Of a stretch of DNA of 64,000 nt, positions 16,840-27,464 are shown one piece after another. The translations under genes were made by a program, and so were the position numbers. Numbering within the stretch: position 1 is the stretch's first letter; every line of letters starts with the position of its first letter. The DNA lies in contig JAFGBS010000014.1 of NCBI GenBank assembly GCA_016933055.1, positions 1 to 64,000 on the forward strand. Reading direction: 5' to 3'. The notes beneath the pieces are model-generated. The model saw only the letters and a list, made by a program, of their open reading frames with translations. It was not told where the DNA came from and ran no database searches. This DNA is from Promethearchaeota archaeon. GTDB lineage: Archaea; Asgardarchaeota; Lokiarchaeia; Sigyniarchaeales; Promethearchaeaceae.

Positions 16840-17973
16840 ATGTTTGATTTTGAAGAAGAAGAAGAATATCGGGATGAAACGGATACAGGAGATGAAGCAG
16901 AGCAATACGATGCATTTCGAGAGGAAGACATCGCCGCCGAAAAAGAAATTGTAGCAGAGGGAAAAGATTACACCTTAATTGAAGTTGATTTGTGGGCAAC
17001 CTCCCTCCATGATGCAAAAATAGGTATTCGTCAAGATGCACAGTACCAATCAAAATCTCGACAGTTCACAAAAACATCAGAAGTTATTGGAAATGTTGTG
17101 TTTCACACTGGATGGGATGAAAATCGTCAAAAAGAGAATTATGAGGAAGTTATAACTATAGATCAAGAGTTTTGGGATATTGGAAAAAAATCCAAAATTA
17201 TGCAAATAGTCCAAGATCGGTATTCTGATTATGATCCCAAAAAATTTGCCCGTATGATGCGAAAATTAGTTATTAAGACTTTTGTAGATTTGGGTCGTAA
17301 ACAAGAAGAACGGATGCGAGGAAGATGGACTGGTAGTTTTGAAGAATCCCAAGTAATGTCGTTAGTTATGACATTCGGAGATCGAAGAAGGCGTAATCCC
17401 CTACCGTTCTTTTATGTAGATATTCCAGGTTTTAAATATCGAGTGCCAGTGACACGGGTTCACACAATAATTGGAGATCGATATGTATTTCCAATGATTG
17501 ATGATGAAACCAACTCAGTAGTACCTTATTTAATAGAAGAAAGACGATTTACTTTCGGTCAAGACTATCAGCTATTTGATGGAAGGACAATGAAAAAAAT
17601 TGCCGTAATTAATGATGTTGCGATAAATATTGGAGGCAAAGTTAATATCAAATTCAAAAAGCCAAAGATTGATAAAAATGGGGAATTAATTGATCCTTGG
17701 GAACATTTAAGGAGAAATTATGTATTTCAACGTATAATTATTTTGTTTGCTGCAAGTTTAAACTATTTTCATTCAATTTATCGGCAATACCGACGAGTCC
17801 ATCGTGCAATGAAGACTTTACGGAGTTATCAGAAAGACAAGGGAAAGCTTTCTCTTATGGAACAAGAAGAAAAGTACCGACAAGCCAAAAAGAAGATGAG
17901 AATCCTGAAGTGGTACCCTGTATGGGCAAAAGAGTTATCACTTCATTATAATCCACGCAGAGTTAGAACATAA
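16840..17973 (+). CDS. Hypothetical protein, 377 aa, acidic start and basic end
   Basis: I do not recognise the family. Residues 1-40 are very acidic (FDFEEEEEYRDETDTGDEAE). The centre is mixed alpha/beta with strands such as PFFYVDIPGFKYRVPVTRV and KKIAVINDVAINIGGKVNI. The C-terminal ~80 residues are strongly basic and aromatic (FHSIYRQYRRVHRAMKTLR, KWYPVWAKEL). There is no signal peptide and no convincing membrane helix. The acidic head and basic tail suggest nucleic-acid or ribosome contact, which is inference only. It has its own TATA box at 16780 and a nine-T run just after the stop, so it is probably transcribed alone, ahead of CTP synthase. Confidence 0.75.
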   Translation: MFDFEEEEEYRDETDTGDEAEQYDAFREEDIAAEKEIVAEGKDYTLIEVDLWATSLHDAKIGIRQDAQYQSKSRQFTKTSEVIGNVVFHTGWDENRQKENYEEVITIDQEFWDIGKKSKIMQIVQDRYSDYDPKKFARMMRKLVIKTFVDLGRKQEERMRGRWTGSFEESQVMSLVMTFGDRRRRNPLPFFYVDIPGFKYRVPVTRVHTIIGDRYVFPMIDDETNSVVPYLIEERRFTFGQDYQLFDGRTMKKIAVINDVAINIGGKVNIKFKKPKIDKNGELIDPWEHLRRNYVFQRIIILFAASLNYFHSIYRQYRRVHRAMKTLRSYQKDKGKLSLMEQEEKYRQAKKKMRILKWYPVWAKELSLHYNPRRVRT

Positions 17974-17977
17974 ACTC

Positions 17978-17986
17978 TTTTTTTTT
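17978..17986 (+). terminator. Oligo-T terminator after the 16840 gene
   Basis: Nine consecutive T residues start five bases after the stop codon at 17971-17973. Archaeal RNA polymerase terminates at such runs without a hairpin. Confidence 0.5.
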
Positions 17987-18082
17987 ATTGAATAAGGGTA
18001 TATGATTTCGAGAGATTAACTTTTTTAATTACCTTTGAATAACATATATTTTTGGTATTGGATAATTAAGTAGCGATACGGT

Positions 18083-19762
18083 ATGACGACAAAATACATA
18101 TTTGTGACTGGTGGTGTGATGAGTGGTATTGGAAAGGGTGTCACCACTGCATCTATCGCAAAACTACTACAATTTAGAGATTTTAATGTGTCTATTATGA
18201 AAATTGATCCCTACCTAAATATTGATCCTGGCACATTAAATCCGGTTGAACATGGGGAGTGTTTTATCACCGAGGAAGTATGGACTTTTGATCCATTACA
18301 TGGTGACCAACACAAAATCATGCAACCTGTAAAAATTGCGGAATTAGATCAAGATTTTGGAACTTATGAAAGGTTTCTTGGTCAATTTATTAATCCTTCT
18401 CACAATATAACTTCTGGTCAAATTTACTTCAGTGTGATTTATAAAGAACGTGCAGGGAAATTTCTAGGAAAAACCGTTCAACTAATTCCTCATTGTACTG
18501 ATGAAGTAATCCATCGTATGGTTGATACCGCCACTAATGAGAATTTAGATGTATTATTAATCGAATGTGGCGGAACTGTAGGAGATTTAGAATCTACCAT
18601 GTTTCTTGAAGCATTTCGACAATTTCGATTACAATTACCAAAAAAAGACACCCTGTTGGTACATGTTACCCTTGTTCCTTACTTAAAAACAGTAGGACAA
18701 CTCAAATCTAAACCGACACAACATTCAGTGCGTGCCTTACAAAGTATGGGTCTGCAACCGGATGTAATGGTATGTAGATCAGAAATTCCATTAACGAGTA
18801 GTGTGCGACAGAAAATATCATTATTTTCAAATGTTCCCGAAAATGCAGTGATAAGTTCTCCCGATCTTCCAACTATCTATAGACTACCCTTGAAATTTGA
18901 AGAACAAAAACTGGGAGACTATATCTGTGATTTATTAGATGTAAAGCCTAAACTCGTCAAATATGATCCCATCCGTAATTATTCCGAATGGAAAAAAATG
19001 GTAGAACTGTACACATCCGCAAAAGATTCTATAACAATCGCCATGCCAGGGAAATATATTGAAATTCCAGATAGTTATGTTTCCATAAATGAAGCTTTAA
19101 CTCATGCTTGTGCCCATGAGCGCGTGAAATTAAATATAAATTGGGTAGACACAGAAAAAGAAGCAAAAGTAGAACTCAAAGGATGCGATGGCATTCTATT
19201 AACTCCCGGTTTTGGAAGTAGAGGAGTAGAGGGTATGATTGAGTGCGCTGAATATGCATTAGAGCATAAAATCCCTTACTTAGGTATTTGTTTTGGCGCT
19301 CAATTATTTTACATTGCATTTTGTCGAAAAATTCTCGGATTAAAAGGAGCGCATACCACAGAGATAGATCCTAATACACCTTATCCTGTAGTAGACTTCT
19401 TAGAGGGTCAGAAATCACTAATGGAAACTGGAGGAACCATGCGCTTAGGTGCATATGATATTTATGTGGATCCATCGACCAAATTATTCCAAGCATACAA
19501 AAAAGAAATAATACGTGAAAGGTTTCGTCATCGATTCCATATAATGGAGAAATTTCTAAATGATAATCCTAAATCAAAGGAACTGAAAATTTCTGGAAGG
19601 GATGAAACCGGAAAAATTGTTAATGCAATAGAGTTGGTTGACGAAGATCACTGGATGATTGGTACACAATTTCATGCTGAATTTAAAAGTCGACCTTATG
19701 CACCGTCTCCATTATATCACGCTTTTATCAAAGCTGTTAAGAAGAATCGAAGTATCCAATAA
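18083..19762 (+). CDS. pyrG: CTP synthase
   Basis: Converts UTP to CTP using glutamine. The N-terminal synthase domain starts with TKYIFVTGGVMSGIGKGVTT and contains KIDPYLNIDPGTLNPVEHGE. The class I glutamine amidotransferase domain has GFGSRG, YLGICFGAQ (nucleophile Cys), and FHAEFKSRPYAPSPLY (catalytic His and Glu). It is 559 aa, the usual full length (about 535-560). Transcription is probably independent of the 16840 gene because of the T run between them. PyrB of the same pyrimidine pathway lies 16 kb away on the other strand. Confidence 0.97.
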   Translation: MTTKYIFVTGGVMSGIGKGVTTASIAKLLQFRDFNVSIMKIDPYLNIDPGTLNPVEHGECFITEEVWTFDPLHGDQHKIMQPVKIAELDQDFGTYERFLGQFINPSHNITSGQIYFSVIYKERAGKFLGKTVQLIPHCTDEVIHRMVDTATNENLDVLLIECGGTVGDLESTMFLEAFRQFRLQLPKKDTLLVHVTLVPYLKTVGQLKSKPTQHSVRALQSMGLQPDVMVCRSEIPLTSSVRQKISLFSNVPENAVISSPDLPTIYRLPLKFEEQKLGDYICDLLDVKPKLVKYDPIRNYSEWKKMVELYTSAKDSITIAMPGKYIEIPDSYVSINEALTHACAHERVKLNINWVDTEKEAKVELKGCDGILLTPGFGSRGVEGMIECAEYALEHKIPYLGICFGAQLFYIAFCRKILGLKGAHTTEIDPNTPYPVVDFLEGQKSLMETGGTMRLGAYDIYVDPSTKLFQAYKKEIIRERFRHRFHIMEKFLNDNPKSKELKISGRDETGKIVNAIELVDEDHWMIGTQFHAEFKSRPYAPSPLYHAFIKAVKKNRSIQ

Positions 19763-19927
19763 TTTTCTATTTTTAATAGAGATTTATCTTACATATACCT
19801 TGTTAACTGTTTAATTAATTGGGTGTTAATAATGGTGGTAAGGTATTTTGGCTAATTGTAAACCAAATAAAATGTATATCACAACAAGACTCTGAGTAAT
19901 CATATTTGGGAGTCTAGGTCTTTACAT

Positions 19928-21361
19928 ATGGAAAAATTAGAGGAATTGAATCAACTAAATATTACAGACCTCCCTGATTTCGCTCAAAACCTCTCCCAAA
20001 GCCTAAAAAAAAAATATGAAGCTTATCATCAGATCGATGTCCTTAAATCACCCCATTCTCTTGATGGAATATTTTCCTATGTCATTCCCGAATATGCAAG
20101 AGATATTATAGATTTAGAAATCAAGAAAGTCCATTTTGTTAATATTTTTCGACAATTTCAGACGTTTATAGAGATGGAATCCCAATTATCTAGTTATTTT
20201 ACCCAAGAGGAGGTTCCGGAATCAAAAATCATTTTTCCAGTTGAGAATAAATCCCTAGAAAATTTTAACATTGCAGCCGTAGACGGGAGTTTTGTCCGAA
20301 AATGCTATACAAATTTCGAATTTGCTTTATTTCGAGCAATATCAGTAATATACTCGATTAAATCCGAAAATGTAGATATAAAGTATTATCCCGAGATAGA
20401 TGGTTTCCAGAATTATCGAATGAGCCGAATTATGGATAATGTTACTGAACAAGTCACCAATTCGCAAGTATCAATTGATCTGGCACTCATGGAAATCCGT
20501 TTAGTAAATGATTTACTAACTAAATATCCAGATAAATTGGACATGATCATTTTGGATGGATCTATCCTTGCAGAACCATTAAATTTACTATCCTATTCCT
20601 CGCAAAATACGGAATTAATGACTTCTTATTCATATTTGGTCAACGAATATAGAAAATTATATGACCTCTGTGACTTGCGAAAAGTGGATCTTGTAGGAAT
20701 AATAAAGGACACAAGGTCTTCTACGTTTCGGAAACTGATATCCCGTAGAATCCCCCAAATATTAGCTAAATTAAATAATCTTAAACTCACTCAGATTGAT
20801 TATAGGAAATTATTGCCACATTTTTCTGACTTGGATCTATTCCATCGGATTTTAGAAACTGGTGATAGATCTTGTGTATTTTCTATCAACTCTGCAGGTA
20901 CCTCGTGGATACCCCGCCAATTGGAGATCTTAAAGTCAGAAATTAAACCACACCATACATTTCTTAAAGAGTACTTGTTTTATGCATGCTACATGAAACC
21001 GGTTCAATATGATTTCCCCATTCGAATAGAAATTCATCAAAATAGGAAGAATGGTAAACCTGAGATCATTCAATCAAAAATCCATAGGATTTGTGAGAAT
21101 CTATATCCGTTATGTTCTAAATTTGAGAATTTTGCAATACCTATTCCGCAAATTGAAGCACATCTACGTGCTAAATTGACACATAATGACTTACAAATTG
21201 TAATCAATTCTCTTACACGCCAGATCAGTGAAGAAGTTAAAAATTATGCAAAAAAAATGATATTTAACCATTTAGATAATGAGATCTCTAGAAATTTTGA
21301 TGAATTCTTGTTAAGTAATAATTTTTTAGTACCAAAACGACGAGAAAGAATGCCCTTATAA
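19928..21361 (+). CDS. NurA-domain nuclease-like protein
   Basis: NurA is a 5'-3' nuclease that works with the HerA translocase in archaeal DNA-end processing. The expected order is visible: NIAAVDGSF with the metal-binding Asp (about residue 118), DMIILDGSIL with a second Asp (about residue 210), VGIIKDTRSS, and the C-terminal YPLCSKFENFAIPIPQIEAH typical of NurA folds. It is 477 aa, longer than the ~330-400 of classical NurA, with an extra helical N-terminus. HerA, Mre11 and Rad50 are not adjacent, so it could be one of the NurA paralogues acting outside that operon. Confidence 0.75.
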   Translation: MEKLEELNQLNITDLPDFAQNLSQSLKKKYEAYHQIDVLKSPHSLDGIFSYVIPEYARDIIDLEIKKVHFVNIFRQFQTFIEMESQLSSYFTQEEVPESKIIFPVENKSLENFNIAAVDGSFVRKCYTNFEFALFRAISVIYSIKSENVDIKYYPEIDGFQNYRMSRIMDNVTEQVTNSQVSIDLALMEIRLVNDLLTKYPDKLDMIILDGSILAEPLNLLSYSSQNTELMTSYSYLVNEYRKLYDLCDLRKVDLVGIIKDTRSSTFRKLISRRIPQILAKLNNLKLTQIDYRKLLPHFSDLDLFHRILETGDRSCVFSINSAGTSWIPRQLEILKSEIKPHHTFLKEYLFYACYMKPVQYDFPIRIEIHQNRKNGKPEIIQSKIHRICENLYPLCSKFENFAIPIPQIEAHLRAKLTHNDLQIVINSLTRQISEEVKNYAKKMIFNHLDNEISRNFDEFLLSNNFLVPKRRERMPL

Positions 21362-21364
21362 ATT

Positions 21365-21913
21365 TTACATAGGTTTAGAGCATTTATAACAAATTTTAGG
21401 ATTGGATTGATATTCGGTACCACAATGAGGACATTTTGAAATTAAATGAAGTTCTTGTGTTATTAATTGCTTTTTATGCTTTTTTTTTCTAAATAAAATT
21501 CGAAGAGAAACTGGAATATATAGTAGCAAAAGAATTGCACAAGTTAAACCAAATCCTCCAAGTAAATTCATTTTTAGAAGATTATAGGAATTGGGGGAGT
21601 TCTTGTTCATTAACATAATGGCAAATAAATAAATGAAAAGTTCCGTTCCTATGGTATAGAGGGGAATTTTCCAATCAGGTTTTACAATAATGCTAAAAAA
21701 TCCCATAGAGACCAACCAACATATACTATATACCCAAGGATCTATCTGACCCCCGAATATGTTAAAATTCATTGTAAAAAATGAGATGATAGATTGCTGG
21801 GAGGGACTAACCCCAATATCAACAAGAATGAGAGGGATACCTAAACACCCGACTAGAATCATCATCCAATTAATTAATATCAAATAAATGGGGTTTTTTA
21901 TAGCAATTATCAT
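21365..21913 (-). CDS. Small membrane protein with C-terminal zinc ribbon
   Basis: 182 aa with about four hydrophobic segments (LILINWMMILVGCLGIPLIL, a stretch around WVYSICWLVSMGFFSIIV, LFIYLFAIML, and LLGGFGLTCAILLLLYIPVS). A basic stretch and CPHCGTEYQSNPKICYKCSKPM-like CxxC...CxxC zinc ribbon end the protein. Such membrane-plus-ribbon proteins are common in archaea and have no defined function. It converges with the NurA-like gene, leaving only three bases between stops, and is divergent from rpoA1. Confidence 0.75.
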   Translation of the reverse strand: MIIAIKNPIYLILINWMMILVGCLGIPLILVDIGVSPSQQSIISFFTMNFNIFGGQIDPWVYSICWLVSMGFFSIIVKPDWKIPLYTIGTELFIYLFAIMLMNKNSPNSYNLLKMNLLGGFGLTCAILLLLYIPVSLRILFRKKKHKKQLITQELHLISKCPHCGTEYQSNPKICYKCSKPM

Positions 21914-22082
21914 GATGGGATACCATTTTCATGAGATTTCGAAAATTTTTTTAGTTAGGATTTATATACGACATTACTGCTTTGATTCTACTCGCTATTT
22001 GTCTTAATATCATGCATGAATTTAAGATGTTACCTTCCATCACTAGACTAAGAAAGAACGCAAAAGGGTGTTAAAATAGTAA

Positions 22083-25000
22083 ATGGCTTTATCCGGAATT
22101 TCTCGTGTAATTGACAAAATTAAATTTGGGCTGCTTTCACCAGACGAAATTCGTAAAATGTCTGCAACCCGCATTATTACTGCAGATACTTATGATGATG
22201 ATGGTCTACCACTAGCTTCAGGATTGATGGACCAAAAACTTGGGACTATTGAACCCGGACAGAAATGTACCACTTGTGGTAACCGCGTTGGACAATGTCT
22301 CGGTCATTTCGGGCATATCGAATTGGCACGACCCGTAGTGCATGTTGGTTTTGCAAAGCTTCTGCTTAAATTGTTGCGAAGCATTTGTCCGGAATGTTCT
22401 CGGTTATTACTCTCCGAAGATCAATTTGAGGATTTTAAAAAGCGAAAAGAGCAACAAGTAAGGGTTTTCGAAAATGTAAGTGATGTACTCATTCAAAATA
22501 TATTTAAAACCGCCCGGAAAACCAAACAATGCCCCTATTGTGGAGCAGAACGTAAAAAAATTACGATTGAAAAACCCACAACCTATTATGAAGAAGTAGG
22601 ATTAGATCAACCAAGACGTTTGTATCCCGATGATATCCGAGAAAGACTCGAAAAAATGAATGATGCGGATTGTCGATTATTAGAAATTAATCCAGAAGCC
22701 ACACGACCTGAATGGATGATTTTAACAGTATTACCTATTCCACCCGTCTGTGTACGCCCTTCTATTACCCTTGATAGTGGAATTCGATCAGAAGATGACT
22801 TAACTCACAAATTAGTAGATGTAATTCGAATCAATGCTCGATTACGGGAAAACATAGAAGCAGGCGCACCTCAACTTATCGTTGAGGATTTATGGGAGTT
22901 ATTGCAATATCATATTACGACCTTTTTCAATAACGAGGTAAGTGGAATCCCCCCCGCACGGCATCGTTCTGGACGAGCATTACGCACATTAACACAACGA
23001 TTAAAGGGAAAAGAGGGACGTTTCCGAAGTAATCTCAGTGGAAAACGTGTAGATTTTTCAGCACGTACAGTAATATCACCAAATCCTCATATTTCCATAA
23101 ACGAAGTTGGAGTACCCGAAATTATAGCAAAAATTCTTACTGTGCCAAACCATGTTACTGAATGGAATATCGAGGACATGAAACAACTTATTATTAATGG
23201 TCCAGATAAACATCCTGGAGCAAATTACATCATTCGAACCGATAGTCGCAGAATTGATTTACGATATGTGAAAGATAGGAGTATTATCGCTGACACCGTT
23301 GAACCGGGATATATTGTTGAGCGGCATCTTAAAAATAAGGATCTTGTATTATTTAATCGACAACCTTCTCTACATCGAATGTCTATCATGGCACATGAAG
23401 TACGAATAATGACGGGGAAAACCTTCCAGCTTGCATTGCTTGTTTGTACACCTTATAATGCAGATTTTGACGGGGATGAAATGAATCTTCACGTCCCTCA
23501 AAGTGAGGAAGCAAGAGCAGAAGCTCAATTTCTGCTTAAAGTTCAAGAACATATTTTATCTCCACGATATGGGGGACCCATCATTGGTGGAGTTCATGAT
23601 TTTATTTCGCTCGCTTATATTTTTACGCGTAAATCGTCATTATTCGATAAAAATACTACGTATCAATTATTAGAATGGGGAAATGTTTTTCAACGCAATC
23701 CTGAATTCAAATTATCAGATTTGAAACCCGAAACCACCGATCCAGAACCTTTATACTCGGGAAAAGCGATTTTTAGTACAATTTTACCCAAAGATTTGAA
23801 TATGCAATTAAAATCCAACTTTTGTCAAAAATGCAAAGATGGATGCAAAGAAGAAGACTGTGAATTCGATGCGTATGTAAATATTGTTAATGGAGAACTA
23901 ATTTCGGGAGTTTTAGATGAAAAAACTTATGGAGCGGGAAAACCTACAACCATTTTACTTCGAATCACTAAAGACTATGGACCAGATGCAGCGAGAAAGT
24001 TTTTGGATGATTCAGCTAGTATGCTGTTGTACTTTATTATGCATCATGCATTGACGATGGGATTAGATGAAGTTGATATTACTTCAATTATGCCAAAGAT
24101 TAACGAAGTGATGGCTAAAGCTAACCAACAATGTGATACTTACATAAAGGCATTTTATGAAAACGATGAAGAAACAATGCCTTGCGCACCAGGACGTACT
24201 TACAAAGAAACTTTAGAACTGCGTATACGCGAGGTATTGAATAAAGCACGTGATGAGGCCGGAAAGATCGGAGCAATTCAATTAGGGGATTCAGCTCACT
24301 CAGTCATAATGACCAAAAGCGGAGCTCGAGGGAATCCACTCAATCTAACCCAAATGGCTGCATGTGTAGGACAACAAGCCGTCCGAGGAGATCGAATTCA
24401 TCGAGGATTTTCAGATCGGACTCTACCTCATTTTAAAGTCCATGATCTTACTGCAAGAGCTCGTGGTTTTGTCGAATCCTCTTATCGCAAAGGTTTGGAT
24501 CCTATAGAATTTTTCTTCCATGCTATGGGGGGGCGAGAAGGTCTTGTAGACACCGCTGTGCGAACTTCTTCATCTGGTTATATGCAGAGACGATTGGTTA
24601 ATGCTTTACAAGATATGGTTGTACAAAATGATGGGACAGTAAGAACTTCTACCGATAACATAATCCAATTTGTCTATGGTGATGATCGCGTAGATCCAGC
24701 CAAATCCGACCATGGAGAAGCTGTAAACGTTAAAAATATTTTTCTGAAAGCGAAAAACATGTATGAATATTTTCATTACGAAAAGGAAGTACAAGAAAGA
24801 AAATTTCAACGATTAGAAGAAGAGGGAAAGCTCACTAAAGAAATCAAAAAACAACAGGATTTAATTGAAAATTATGAACCAGTATTTGATGCCGAAGTAA
24901 AATTTCCTAAAAAAACCGAACCTAAGAGCAGTAAAAAGAAAACAGAGAAAAAGAAAACTGTTTCTAAAAAAGCCTCTGAAAAAGCCAAAAAGATGACATC

Positions 25001-25178
25001 TACAAAAAAAGAATCAGAAAGATTAGAGAAAGAAGAAACAGAATCCAAATATACCGATGAATATTTTCATAAATTATACAATGAAGAAACAGGAAAAACC
25101 GCAATTTGGCGTGGTTCTCTCACTCAGATATTTCTCAAATGGCTTGAGAAGAAAAAGGAAGAATTAGGGGTGAAATAA
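22083..25178 (+). CDS. rpoA1: DNA-directed RNA polymerase subunit A'
   Basis: Largest catalytic subunit, N-terminal part. Zinc-binding [20 protein letters not shown] is near residue 60 and a second Cys cluster (CPECS, CPYCGAE) follows. The active-site [15 protein letters not shown] with three Mg-binding Asp is near residue 460. [20 protein letters not shown] marks the bridge-helix region. At 1031 aa it exceeds the usual ~880-900. From about residue 930 a Lys/Glu-rich low-complexity segment precedes a final [20 protein letters not shown] and [13 protein letters not shown] block. rpoA2 begins one base after the stop. The upstream rpoH-rpoB genes seen in most archaea are missing; a divergent membrane protein takes their place. 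Confidence 0.97.
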   Translation: MALSGISRVIDKIKFGLLSPDEIRKMSATRIITADTYDDDGLPLASGLMDQKLGTIEPGQKCTTCGNRVGQCLGHFGHIELARPVVHVGFAKLLLKLLRSICPECSRLLLSEDQFEDFKKRKEQQVRVFENVSDVLIQNIFKTARKTKQCPYCGAERKKITIEKPTTYYEEVGLDQPRRLYPDDIRERLEKMNDADCRLLEINPEATRPEWMILTVLPIPPVCVRPSITLDSGIRSEDDLTHKLVDVIRINARLRENIEAGAPQLIVEDLWELLQYHITTFFNNEVSGIPPARHRSGRALRTLTQRLKGKEGRFRSNLSGKRVDFSARTVISPNPHISINEVGVPEIIAKILTVPNHVTEWNIEDMKQLIINGPDKHPGANYIIRTDSRRIDLRYVKDRSIIADTVEPGYIVERHLKNKDLVLFNRQPSLHRMSIMAHEVRIMTGKTFQLALLVCTPYNADFDGDEMNLHVPQSEEARAEAQFLLKVQEHILSPRYGGPIIGGVHDFISLAYIFTRKSSLFDKNTTYQLLEWGNVFQRNPEFKLSDLKPETTDPEPLYSGKAIFSTILPKDLNMQLKSNFCQKCKDGCKEEDCEFDAYVNIVNGELISGVLDEKTYGAGKPTTILLRITKDYGPDAARKFLDDSASMLLYFIMHHALTMGLDEVDITSIMPKINEVMAKANQQCDTYIKAFYENDEETMPCAPGRTYKETLELRIREVLNKARDEAGKIGAIQLGDSAHSVIMTKSGARGNPLNLTQMAACVGQQAVRGDRIHRGFSDRTLPHFKVHDLTARARGFVESSYRKGLDPIEFFFHAMGGREGLVDTAVRTSSSGYMQRRLVNALQDMVVQNDGTVRTSTDNIIQFVYGDDRVDPAKSDHGEAVNVKNIFLKAKNMYEYFHYEKEVQERKFQRLEEEGKLTKEIKKQQDLIENYEPVFDAEVKFPKKTEPKSSKKKTEKKKTVSKKASEKAKKMTSTKKESERLEKEETESKYTDEYFHKLYNEETGKTAIWRGSLTQIFLKWLEKKKEELGVK

Positions 25179-25179
25179 A

Positions 25180-26388
25180 ATGACAGAAGTAGCTTCAAAA
25201 GAATTCAAAACTAAAACATTGGAATATTTAGAGAGTAGAGGAATTCCTCATAGTATCATTGGAGAAATGGACAGTTTTATGAAAGATATAGAATTTTCTA
25301 AAGAACAAGTCCAATATTTTGCTGACCAAGTATATCTAAGTTACCTTAAAGCTATGATTGTCCCAATGGAACCGATCGGAACAGTAGCAGCCCAATCTAT
25401 TGGGGAACCAGGTACTCAAATGACCTTGCGAACTTTTCACTTTGCGGGAGTATCTGAATTCTCGGTCACCCAAGGACTCCCAAGGTTAATTGAGATAGTG
25501 GATGCTCGTCGTAATCCATCAACTCCCATCATGTACGTGTTTTTAACAGAGGAATATTCGAAAAATCAGAAGAAAGCACGAGAGATTCACCAAAAAATTG
25601 AACAAATTCGTGTTGACAGTATAGCTTATGATGTGGAGATTGATTTAGCTGATTATTCAATCGTAGTATATTTGGATGAGGAATTATTAGAAGACAAAGG
25701 ACTTGAAATCGAGGATATCAATAAGAAACTAAAGAAATATGGAAAAAAAGGTACTATCGAAACAGATCTTGAGAATAATTGCATTATCATTAACCCTGAG
25801 TTAGAAGATATTCAAAAATTACAAAAACGTCGGGAAAAAATCTTAAAGACCTTGATATCAGGTATAAAAGGAGTTAAACGGGGAATAATTTATAAAGAAG
25901 ACTCAAATGAATGGGTTATCCAAACTGAGGGGACAAATCTCGCAGAAGTACTTAAAATAAAAGGTGTAGATAGTACACGAACTATTTCAAACCATATTCA
26001 TGAAATTGAGAAAATTTTTGGAATTGAGGCAGCACGGGAGATAATTATCAGAGAATCCAAGCAAGTGTTGCGTGATCAAGGATTGGATGTGGATCAAAGG
26101 CATCTTCTTGCTATGGCAGATTTAATGTGTTTCACGGGTCGGATACTGCAAATTGGTCGACACGGTATTTCAGGAGTAAAGGAGAGTATCCTTGCAAGAG
26201 CTGCTTTTGAAGTTACGATCAAACAACTGATCAATGCTAGTGTATCTGGTGAGGAAGAGAAATTGAAGGGAATTCCTGAAAACGTAATAATTGGTCAATT
26301 GGTTCCAACAATTGGTACAGGAGCCATCAAATTGCAAGCTGATCTTCAAAAATATCGAGAAATTTTACAAGATATGTCTGAAGATTAA
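25180..26388 (+). CDS. rpoA2: DNA-directed RNA polymerase subunit A''
   Basis: C-terminal part of the largest subunit, encoded separately as in most archaea. It contains the trigger-loop region [20 protein letters not shown] and LRTFHFAG, then [18 protein letters not shown], and ends with the conserved [28 protein letters not shown] block. It is 402 aa, normal. It is coupled to rpoA1 with a one-base gap. eL30 and NusA, which usually follow, are instead near 42 kb. Its stop codon overlaps the stop of the convergent nop10, and the T-rich sequence after the stop (26391-26408) may terminate transcription. Confidence 0.97.
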   Translation: MTEVASKEFKTKTLEYLESRGIPHSIIGEMDSFMKDIEFSKEQVQYFADQVYLSYLKAMIVPMEPIGTVAAQSIGEPGTQMTLRTFHFAGVSEFSVTQGLPRLIEIVDARRNPSTPIMYVFLTEEYSKNQKKAREIHQKIEQIRVDSIAYDVEIDLADYSIVVYLDEELLEDKGLEIEDINKKLKKYGKKGTIETDLENNCIIINPELEDIQKLQKRREKILKTLISGIKGVKRGIIYKEDSNEWVIQTEGTNLAEVLKIKGVDSTRTISNHIHEIEKIFGIEAAREIIIRESKQVLRDQGLDVDQRHLLAMADLMCFTGRILQIGRHGISGVKESILARAAFEVTIKQLINASVSGEEEKLKGIPENVIIGQLVPTIGTGAIKLQADLQKYREILQDMSED

Positions 26389-26564
26389 TCTTTTTGTATT
26401 TTTTCTTTAAAAAGAGGAATTCGGTACTTTTGGTACTTATCTTGTGGAGAAAACTTGGGAGGATGAGGATTCTTCACTTTGGATCCGCATCTTGAACAAA
26501 TATTTATCGATAAAGTATACTCTTCACATTTCGGACAGTAATGAAGCATTTTGGGCATGATCAT
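26385..26564 (-). CDS. nop10: Ribosome biogenesis protein Nop10
   Basis: Nop10 is a small zinc-ribbon subunit of the H/ACA pseudouridylation complex with Cbf5, Gar1 and L7Ae. The pattern [12 protein letters not shown]...[18 protein letters not shown] and DKYQKYR matches the family closely, with four zinc-ligand Cys. The start is uncertain: TTG 26567, ATG 26564, 26558 and 26549 are all in frame; the shortest gives MLHYCPKC. It follows aIF2-alpha directly, the standard archaeal pair. Its last four bases overlap the stop of rpoA2 tail to tail. Confidence 0.93.
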   Translation of the reverse strand: MIMPKMLHYCPKCEEYTLSINICSRCGSKVKNPHPPKFSPQDKYQKYRIPLFKEKIQKD

Positions 26565-26569
26565 CAAGA

Positions 26570-27388
26570 TTAATCTGTTCGTTCAAATAAGAATTCCCCA
26601 TTATTCGATTCAATATATTTCTGTATAGTATCCGTGATTTTTTTCAGATATCCTTCTGCTTTACGATAATCACTTGCTATTACCCGCAACGAATAAACAG
26701 GTGCTCCAATATAATGGATATGTAATTCAGTTAACTTATCTTTCTTAATTTTTTCTGAAGCTTTAAATGCGTCTTTAATGATCTCTATCCCATTTTCATC
26801 ATATACAACTAATTCTAACTTTCCTTCGATTTCGACTTGGGACAACTGGATATTACTATCAATCATTTCAAAAAGTTCGGTTAAAAGATCCTCTGATATG
26901 TTTAAATCTAATTTTTTTAATTCCTCAATTCCTTCTTCTTTAATGCCATCAAAAGCATCATGAAGAGTACCATAAACATCCAGCATAGGAAAGCCTATTT
27001 TCTCGTATACTTGCTCTAAATTCATCTTATGATGGTTTCCAAATAATCGAAAGAGATTTTCACACTTCCGCTCGAACTTCCAATCACTCATTACATTCGA
27101 TTGTTGTTCGTTATTTACTCTTCGTAATGATAAGTCAATATGACCTTTTTCTGGATTGACTCGCAAGACTTTGAGGACGATACGTTGATTAAGCTTTACA
27201 TAGTTGGTAATATTACGAATCCAGCGATTCGCTAATTCAGATATATGTACCATTCCACGAGCACGTCCTCCTCTAGTATTACCCTCGTAATCCTCTAATT
27301 CCACGTAGATGGCCATACGTTCGATATCCACAACTTGTACAACAACAAGTTCATCCTCAACAGGAAAAGGCTGTCTTTTTTTAACCAT
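26570..27388 (-). CDS. eif2a: Translation initiation factor aIF2 alpha subunit
   Basis: Part of the heterotrimer that delivers initiator tRNA to the small subunit. The N-terminal S1-type OB domain contains [35 protein letters not shown] and [18 protein letters not shown]; a helical domain and the C-terminal alpha/beta domain ([20 protein letters not shown]) follow. It is 272 aa, normal. In the canonical archaeal cluster eL42 and eS27 precede it; here those two lie 9 kb away on the opposite strand, while the aIF2-alpha/nop10 half remains together. Confidence 0.95.
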   Translation of the reverse strand: MVKKRQPFPVEDELVVVQVVDIERMAIYVELEDYEGNTRGGRARGMVHISELANRWIRNITNYVKLNQRIVLKVLRVNPEKGHIDLSLRRVNNEQQSNVMSDWKFERKCENLFRLFGNHHKMNLEQVYEKIGFPMLDVYGTLHDAFDGIKEEGIEELKKLDLNISEDLLTELFEMIDSNIQLSQVEIEGKLELVVYDENGIEIIKDAFKASEKIKKDKLTELHIHYIGAPVYSLRVIASDYRKAEGYLKKITDTIQKYIESNNGEFLFERTD

Positions 27389-27464
27389 AACGCATCCTCG
27401 AATTCAAAAATATTGATTCTTACCATTAAACACATTATATTTATTTTGTGGTTAGAATACGAAA

